17,182 bases of DNA from Methanobacteriota archaeon (GTDB lineage: Archaea > Halobacteriota > Methanosarcinia > Methanosarcinales > Methanoperedenaceae), in contig JAHIFK010000312.1 in the NCBI GenBank assembly GCA_018900975.1, positions 1 to 17,182 of the forward strand, written 5' to 3'. Every line of letters starts with the position of its first letter. The stretch's first letter is position 1. The position numbers and the translations under genes are program-made. Under the pieces are notes generated by a model, which worked only from the letters and a program-made list of their open reading frames with translations, did no database searches and was not told the DNA's origin. Shown here in pieces: positions 13,055 through 17,182 of this stretch.

Positions 13055-13075
13055 CATATTAGTTTTTAATAGTTT
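13055..13075 (-). promoter_or_regulatory. Probable promoter of the small Cys protein-permease unit
   Basis: The minus strand reads GAAACTATTAAAAACTAATA, a purine-rich element followed by an A+T-rich TATA-like core. It is placed so that initiation about 25 bases on would fall near 13040, just ahead of the GGAGG. The rest of the 153-bp gap to the IMPase gene is A+T-rich with no ORF; the IMPase transcript probably terminates there. Confidence 0.4.
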
Positions 13076-13178
13076 CTATAAGCCGTAATAGATATAATAT
13101 GATCATTTTAAAACAGGTTCCACAATAAGGCTTTCATTAAAACCTGATATAAACAAACTCATTAATAAAGTTTACTAA

Positions 13179-13979
13179 TCATAAACCCAGTGTGTTCACT
13201 ATCTTGTTATGTAAATCCTTATTTTTCGTCCCTATTATCGACATTCCCGTAGTCTTCACATCATCATCAATTATCCGGACTCCCCTCAGGTCTGATAGCT
13301 GTCCTCCTGCTTCCTTCAATATAAGGGCAGAAGCCATGATGTCGTAGCCGCTTACAAGCCCGCGCGTGTCGATAATTCCGTCCAGCGTGCCGTCTGCGAC
13401 ATAGCACATATCAAGGGCGATACTGCCAAGAGCCCGGACTATGATGGTTTTTTCAAGTTCAATAAGACCGGCAGGAACTTGTGGAACACCATATGAATAA
13501 ACTGAGACGACCGGTTTTGGACGCGCGCCGCGTTTCCTGCCGGTTATCTGTTTTCCATTCAGGAGCGCGCCTTTTCCTCTTTCTGCACAATAGGTATTAT
13601 TAGAAATATCACATATCACTGCCATAGTGATATCCCCGAACGACGCGATGTCGGTTTTTTCAGTATAAGCAAGGGACGTGCAGAAGAACGGGATTCCGCA
13701 CGCTGCGTTCGTAGAACCGTCAATAGGGTCAAAAACAAGCATGAACTCAGGATGCTTTCCAACTATGCGGTCGCCGAGTTCTTCTGAAATTATCCTTGCA
13801 GAAAGTCCGCGCTTTGTAAGTGCATCGTCAAGCGCATGCTCAGCTGCCATATCCATCTTCCGGGTGATATCTTTGGGGCGCTGCACAAGCATTTCAGCGT
13901 AATCTGCATTATCATGCATGAAGGAGCGGATCATATCCCTGACCTCTGCTCCGATCTCCACAAGGGTTTCAATTTTCAT
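13179..13979 (-). CDS. IMPase-family sugar/nucleotide phosphatase
   Basis: This is a lithium-sensitive-type Mg2+ phosphatase of the inositol monophosphatase superfamily, 266 residues. Metal-binding motifs are present: SEELG (E66-E67), DPIDGST (D84, D87), and the second aspartate motif SGYDIMASA (D213), where many relatives have WD. Archaeal members dephosphorylate inositol-1-phosphate and fructose-1,6-bisphosphate, and related CysQ enzymes hydrolyse 3'-phosphoadenosine 5'-phosphate. The ATG at 13979 has GGAG six bases upstream, while an in-frame TTG at 13991 overlaps that site and is less likely. It overlaps the APS-kinase-like gene by 11 bp and closes the ahcY unit. That context makes a PAP-type nucleotidase activity worth considering, but substrate cannot be read from the sequence. 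Confidence 0.85.
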   Translation of the reverse strand: MKIETLVEIGAEVRDMIRSFMHDNADYAEMLVQRPKDITRKMDMAAEHALDDALTKRGLSARIISEELGDRIVGKHPEFMLVFDPIDGSTNAACGIPFFCTSLAYTEKTDIASFGDITMAVICDISNNTYCAERGKGALLNGKQITGRKRGARPKPVVSVYSYGVPQVPAGLIELEKTIIVRALGSIALDMCYVADGTLDGIIDTRGLVSGYDIMASALILKEAGGQLSDLRGVRIIDDDVKTTGMSIIGTKNKDLHNKIVNTLGL

Positions 13980-14520
13980 TATTTTCTCCAAAAAGAGTTC
14001 TTATCGCATCAGCCGCTTTTTGTGCACTCTCATAAGAGTTCAAAATATCGCTGTCTATCACTATCTCGGGGTTGAGCGGCTCCTCATATGGAACATTGAC
14101 GCCCGGCACATTAGCGCCAGCACCCGTTGATCTCTTGTAAATGCCCTTCGGCGAAAATGCAGCCTTCCTGTGAGCTTCGCGTTCCATGCACACCTCAAGC
14201 GGGCATCTGATATACGCTTCGGCAAAGCATGGGATGATTTTTCGCGCCGCTTCGCGGTATCTTTTCCTATTCGCGGTCGCATCAATAAAAACATTGACTC
14301 CGCATTCAGTCAAAAGTTTTGCCATATAGGCAAGCGAAGCATACACGATATCCCTCTCCTCATCAGTATATCTGGGGTTTGGGGTAAGTACTCTCCGTAT
14401 CTCGTCAAGCTGGAGTATCTTTACATCTATACCCTCTTTTTTAAGCTGAGCCGCCGCTCGAGATGCAATTGCTGTTTTTCCGCTTCCCGGAAGACCTGTG
14501 AACCAGACTGCGAAAGCCAT
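13969..14520 (-). CDS. APS-kinase-like P-loop kinase
   Basis: This P-loop kinase of 183 residues belongs to the adenylylsulfate kinase (CysC) family. Walker A is GLPGSGKT (residues 9-16). LQLDEIRRVL (37-46) replaces the DGDNxR element, FIDATANRKRYREAARK (78-94) takes the Walker B region, and KGIYKRS (125-131) with PGVNVPYEEPLNPEIVIDS (139-157) is the lid and C-terminal signature. APS kinases make PAPS from APS. However, the APS-binding DRxENIRR stretch is missing; TDEERDIVY stands there instead. The substrate may therefore differ. The ATG at 14520 follows AGGGGTG, and the longer frame to 14622 lies inside the upstream gene. It starts 7 bp after the APH-type kinase. Confidence 0.8.
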   Translation of the reverse strand: MAFAVWFTGLPGSGKTAIASRAAAQLKKEGIDVKILQLDEIRRVLTPNPRYTDEERDIVYASLAYMAKLLTECGVNVFIDATANRKRYREAARKIIPCFAEAYIRCPLEVCMEREAHRKAAFSPKGIYKRSTGAGANVPGVNVPYEEPLNPEIVIDSDILNSYESAQKAADAIRTLFGENNEN

Positions 14521-14527
14521 TTCACCC

Positions 14528-15613
14528 CTACAGGTATGAATTAACGTCCTGGTAGTCGAACACATCACTGTCAAGGATATTATTGATAAAATTAAAAAGC
14601 TTCGTCCTGACGCCAGGATCAAGGTTCGGATACCATATCGGGCTTGCTACCACAAGGCTCCTGAACACATAGAACGGTTGTATTACTTCCAGAAGTTCCC
14701 TGTCGCCAGTCCTTTCAAGGTAGTTATCAAGGAAGAGTTCGTACATCTCCTGGAATGGTCCCTTAAGCTCCCCATATTTCTGCAATGAGTAGAACAGGTA
14801 ATTCATCGTTATGGAAGAAACGTCATCTGCTGCCTCGCCCCATTCGCCCCGGCTTCGGTCAAGCACCGTGAAATCCGCACCCTCACGGAACATGATGTTC
14901 CAGGGATGGAAATCGCCGTGGGTCATGCACAGTCTGTGAGTGCGTCCTTTTATCTTATATCGCCAGTCCACACATTTTTTCTCTATCTCGCAAAGGTCGC
15001 CCCAGCTTACGAAATCAAGATCATCAGGGTAGCTGTCGGTCAATCCCATGATGCATTCCCCATGCCCCACGATATCCCTGAGCTTTCGAAGGTACAGTTC
15101 ACTATCATCATGCCTGTTGGCATGTATCTCTGCAAGATAAGTTGAAAGCGCTTCTGTGCGCTCGATATCAAGGGACGTGAGTTTACCATCCTTTTTAATC
15201 CTCTCAAGATCCAGGAAGTACTCCTTTCCCTCGATCTTTTCCATTAAAATAAAATATTCGTCAGCCTTTCCTGCTGAAAAAAGCTCGCCTTTCTGAGTAA
15301 AATACCCGACGTCAAGCGACTTCACATGTCCGGGCAGGTTATTGAACACCGAATTCTGCCATATGAGTATCTGCGCCCTGTCAGAGAAATGGTCGTGTCC
15401 GAAGCCTTTCTGCACTCGCATTGATGAGAGCACGACGGATAGTTTTTTCCCGCCTGCCTCAAAATCAATCAGGTAGGGCTTGCCGTATCCGAATCCCTTG
15501 ATGCCTTCCTCTACCTCGACAGGCATACCTCCAAGTTCGCTGATGCCCGTTACTTTTGACTTTCCGTACAACCCTGTTAAATAACTTTCAACTGACTTGA
15601 CTTGAAGCTGCAT
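14528..15613 (-). CDS. APH-type small-molecule phosphotransferase
   Basis: This 361-residue protein has the aminoglycoside phosphotransferase/choline kinase fold. The catalytic loop THGDFHPWNIMF (residues ~231-242) carries the catalytic aspartate and the metal-binding asparagine. The following LDRSRGEWGEAADDVSS holds the second metal aspartate (D252) and the helix that closes the C-lobe. The N-lobe has beta-strands and an acidic hinge (FILMEKIEGKEYF). APH-fold enzymes phosphorylate antibiotics, choline, homoserine, methylthioribose and sugars; none is indicated specifically. A resistance role is unlikely in this setting. Its ATG overlaps the ahcY stop as TAATG, so translation is coupled, and its product probably works with AHCY or the next two enzymes. 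The substrate is unknown. Confidence 0.8.
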   Translation of the reverse strand: MQLQVKSVESYLTGLYGKSKVTGISELGGMPVEVEEGIKGFGYGKPYLIDFEAGGKKLSVVLSSMRVQKGFGHDHFSDRAQILIWQNSVFNNLPGHVKSLDVGYFTQKGELFSAGKADEYFILMEKIEGKEYFLDLERIKKDGKLTSLDIERTEALSTYLAEIHANRHDDSELYLRKLRDIVGHGECIMGLTDSYPDDLDFVSWGDLCEIEKKCVDWRYKIKGRTHRLCMTHGDFHPWNIMFREGADFTVLDRSRGEWGEAADDVSSITMNYLFYSLQKYGELKGPFQEMYELFLDNYLERTGDRELLEVIQPFYVFRSLVVASPIWYPNLDPGVRTKLFNFINNILDSDVFDYQDVNSYL

Positions 15614-16869
15614 TATGTTCCCATTTCCCAGGAATTCAGGTACTTCTCCTGCTCTTTTGTAAGCGTCTCTATCTCTATGCCCATGGATTCAAGTTTGAGT
15701 CTGGCTACCCTGTTGTCGATATCAGCCGGAACCCTGTAAACCTGGTTCTCAAGCGTTTTTCCATTTTCTGCTATGTACTTTACAGCAAGAGCCTGGTTTG
15801 CAAAGCTCATGTCCATGACCTCTGGCGGGTGGCCAAAGGCGCTGGCAAGGTTAACGAGCCTGCCTTCAGCAAGCAGATAAATTCTGCGCCCGTCTTTCAT
15901 GACGTACTCCTGCACGTCATTCTTTATCTGGCTGACCTTTGTTGACATTTTAGTAAGTGAGGCGATATCTATCTCTACGTTGAAGTGCCCGGAATTGCAT
16001 ACTATTGCCTGGTCTTTCATTACCTTGAAATGTTCTTCGCGGATCACAGAAATGTCGCCTGTCACTGTAATGAACAGGTCGCCCACCTTTGCAGCTTCTC
16101 TCATTGGCATTACCCTGAAACCGTCCATGACAGCTTCAAGTGCTTTTCGCGGCTCGACCTCAACAACAACAACGTTGCCGCCAAGCCCGCGCGCCCGTGA
16201 TGCCACGCCGCGCCCGCACCAGCCGTAACCTGCAACGACGACTGTCTTTCCTGCGAACAGGACGTTCGTGGCGTTCAATATGCCGTGCAAGGTGCTCTGC
16301 CCTGTTCCGTAGCGGTTATCGAACATCATCTTTGTTTCTGCATCGTTCACTGCAACCACAGGATACTTAAGAGCGCCTTCTGCTGCCATTGCACGAAGCC
16401 TTATTACGCCCGTTGTGGTCTCCTCGCACCCTCCCATGATATCTTTCATGAGTTCCTTGTGTTTTGAGTGGACAAGCGCTATTGTGTCTGCGCCGTCATC
16501 AAGGGTGATATGCGGTTTTATCTTGAGCGCTTCTTCAAGGCATTCGTAGTACTGCTTCTCGTTCTCGCCTTTTATGGCATATGTTTTGATCCCTTCTGAA
16601 GCAAGCGCGGCAGCCACATCGTCCTGTGTGCTCAAGGGGTTGGAGGCTGCGAGGGCGATATTCGCGCCTCCCGCTTTCAGTGTGTAGATAAGATTGGCAG
16701 TTTCGACCGTGACATGAAGACATGCCACAACATTGATGCCCTTCAGGGGTTTTTCCTTCTCGAATTGCTCTTTTATTTTCTGGAGGACGGGCATGTGCCT
16801 GCGCGCCCATTCGATACGCTGTTTTCCTTCCTCTGCGAGGTTTATGTCTTTTATAATATGATCTTTCAT
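15613..16869 (-). CDS. ahcY: S-adenosylhomocysteine hydrolase
   Basis: This enzyme reversibly splits S-adenosylhomocysteine to adenosine and homocysteine, clearing the product inhibitor of methyltransferases. In some methanogens it instead acts on S-inosylhomocysteine. It has 418 residues. Substrate-site motifs: HVTVETA (H52-T57), TLDDGAD (~123), CEETTTG (~148), and VNDAETKMMFDNRYGTGQS (~174-192) with K180 and D184. The NAD-binding loop is AGYGWCGRG (~213-221). It ends YLNSWEMGT, without the KPxxYRY tail of the bacterial/eukaryotic type, as in other archaeal enzymes. The ATG at 16869 is supported by an upstream GGGATC and a TATA box at 16903-16910. A longer in-frame extension to 17034 would include that TATA box and is rejected. 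It heads the four-gene unit. Confidence 0.95.
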   Translation of the reverse strand: MKDHIIKDINLAEEGKQRIEWARRHMPVLQKIKEQFEKEKPLKGINVVACLHVTVETANLIYTLKAGGANIALAASNPLSTQDDVAAALASEGIKTYAIKGENEKQYYECLEEALKIKPHITLDDGADTIALVHSKHKELMKDIMGGCEETTTGVIRLRAMAAEGALKYPVVAVNDAETKMMFDNRYGTGQSTLHGILNATNVLFAGKTVVVAGYGWCGRGVASRARGLGGNVVVVEVEPRKALEAVMDGFRVMPMREAAKVGDLFITVTGDISVIREEHFKVMKDQAIVCNSGHFNVEIDIASLTKMSTKVSQIKNDVQEYVMKDGRRIYLLAEGRLVNLASAFGHPPEVMDMSFANQALAVKYIAENGKTLENQVYRVPADIDNRVARLKLESMGIEIETLTKEQEKYLNSWEMGT

Positions 16870-16902
16870 TGTGATCCCTGTCTCTAAAACAGATGTGAAA
16901 TG

Positions 16903-16910
16903 CTTTATAT
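16903..16910 (-). promoter_or_regulatory. TATA box of the ahcY operon
   Basis: The minus strand reads ATATAAAG, 35-41 bases before the ahcY ATG, a good archaeal TATA box. Initiation about 25 bases on gives a leader of around 10 to 15 bases that includes the Shine-Dalgarno-like GGGATC. This is the probable promoter for all four genes of the unit. Confidence 0.6.
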
Positions 16911-17076
16911 GGTTATTAAATGTGTTGGTTTTGGAGGCGACTGGGCAGAGCGGCAGAAAAAAAGTAAAGAAATAGCAAGAAAACTCAAAGCAGATGACAT
17001 TGAAATGAAAACCGAAAGGTTGAAGTTCACACAAAAAAAGGTAATGTCAGATTGTGTAAAAACTATTTTTTTATAA
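16909..17076 (+). CDS. Possible 55-residue ORF, doubtful
   Basis: A plus-strand frame reads MVIKCVGFGGDWAERQKKSK at the start, continues with a lysine-rich amphipathic helix, and ends KTIFL. I recognise no family. The ATG overlaps the ahcY TATA box on the opposite strand, and no Shine-Dalgarno or plus-strand TATA with proper spacing is seen. The residue composition is plausible for a small basic protein, but a chance ORF or a fragment of a decayed gene is as likely. Confidence 0.2.
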   Translation: MVIKCVGFGGDWAERQKKSKEIARKLKADDIEMKTERLKFTQKKVMSDCVKTIFL

Positions 17077-17182
17077 TGTCCAGCCTACCCAATAAAACCC
17101 GATTTCTTATCTGATAACCTCAGTTCCAAAGGAAATAATCGTTATGTATCGAAGCATTTATATGCTATGCATACATATATCA
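17077..17182 (+). promoter_or_regulatory. Promoter-like motif at the right window edge
   Basis: CGAAGCATTTATATGC (17150-17165) combines a BRE-like purine run with a TATA box in the plus orientation. It probably drives a gene that starts beyond the window. Around it lies the palindrome TATGCATA and further TATA-like repeats. No ORF is supported in these last 106 bases. Confidence 0.4.

Noticed and set aside
12871..13062. Plus-strand 63-residue ORF opposite the small cysteine protein
   Set aside because: It is an antisense shadow: the minus-strand frame has the ribosome binding site, the CxxC motif and operon spacing.
14521..14622. Longer start for the APS-kinase-like gene at 14622
   Set aside because: The extension lies inside the upstream kinase gene. 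The ATG at 14520 has an AGGGGTG site and gives the usual short N-terminus before the P-loop.
14528..15613. Antibiotic-resistance gene (aminoglycoside phosphotransferase)
   Set aside because: The APH fold is shared by many metabolic kinases. Its coupling to ahcY in an archaeal core operon points to metabolism.
16870..17034. N-terminal extension of ahcY to 17034
   Set aside because: The extra 55 residues do not resemble the family, and the extension contains the TATA box. The ATG at 16869 has a better context.
1..17182. CRISPR array or other regularly spaced repeat array
   Set aside because: No unit repeated three or more times with regular spacing was seen. The repeats present are pairs of operators, tRNA copies or hairpins.

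Overview
The window looks like chromosomal DNA from a euryarchaeon, most likely a methanogen-related Methanosarcinales lineage (Methanosarcina or 'Ca. Methanoperedens' type). The evidence is an MCM helicase, archaeal uS15, a RecJ-like DHH nuclease, the KEOPS subunit Pcc1, a DUF424 protein, a COG1340 coiled-coil protein, archaeal TATA-type promoters, and a tRNA-Gly with an intron at the canonical archaeal position. The lineage is inferred from gene content only; no search was run.

Positions 1 to about 3,480 form an accessory, visibly A+T-rich region. A minus-strand operon runs abiEi-like antitoxin, abiEii-like nucleotidyltransferase toxin, a 73-residue zinc-ribbon protein, then a DUF2786-type protein cut by the window edge. 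Next to it lies a divergent pair: a ribbon-helix-helix regulator and a tandem AbrB-like protein. Two near-identical palindromic operators lie between them. The AbrB-like gene runs into a strong hairpin and the antisense strand of a truncated IS91-like transposase.

Positions 3,490 to 10,753 are core information-processing genes. One minus-strand operon is rpsO (TTG start) - recJ-like - pcc1. A single plus-strand gene encodes a B12-binding-type radical SAM protein, and its 3' end overlaps the next operon. That second minus-strand operon is mcm - DUF424 - coiled-coil protein - COG1340 coiled-coil protein, tied together by short overlaps.

Positions 10,754 to 11,573 are mostly non-coding. They hold an intron-containing tRNA-Gly(CCC), a degenerate tRNA-like copy of its 5' half about 108 bp upstream, and several palindromes.

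Positions 11,574 to 13,025 hold an ArsB/SLC13-type permease preceded by a 48-residue four-cysteine protein, with a TTG start and a strong Shine-Dalgarno, six bases upstream.

Positions 13,179 to 16,869 are a compact four-gene operon: ahcY - APH-type small-molecule kinase - APS-kinase-like protein - IMPase-family phosphatase. It combines S-adenosylhomocysteine turnover with two kinases and a phosphatase whose substrates are not fixed by the sequence. The last 300 bases hold the ahcY promoter, a doubtful 55-residue ORF and a promoter-like motif for a gene beyond the window.
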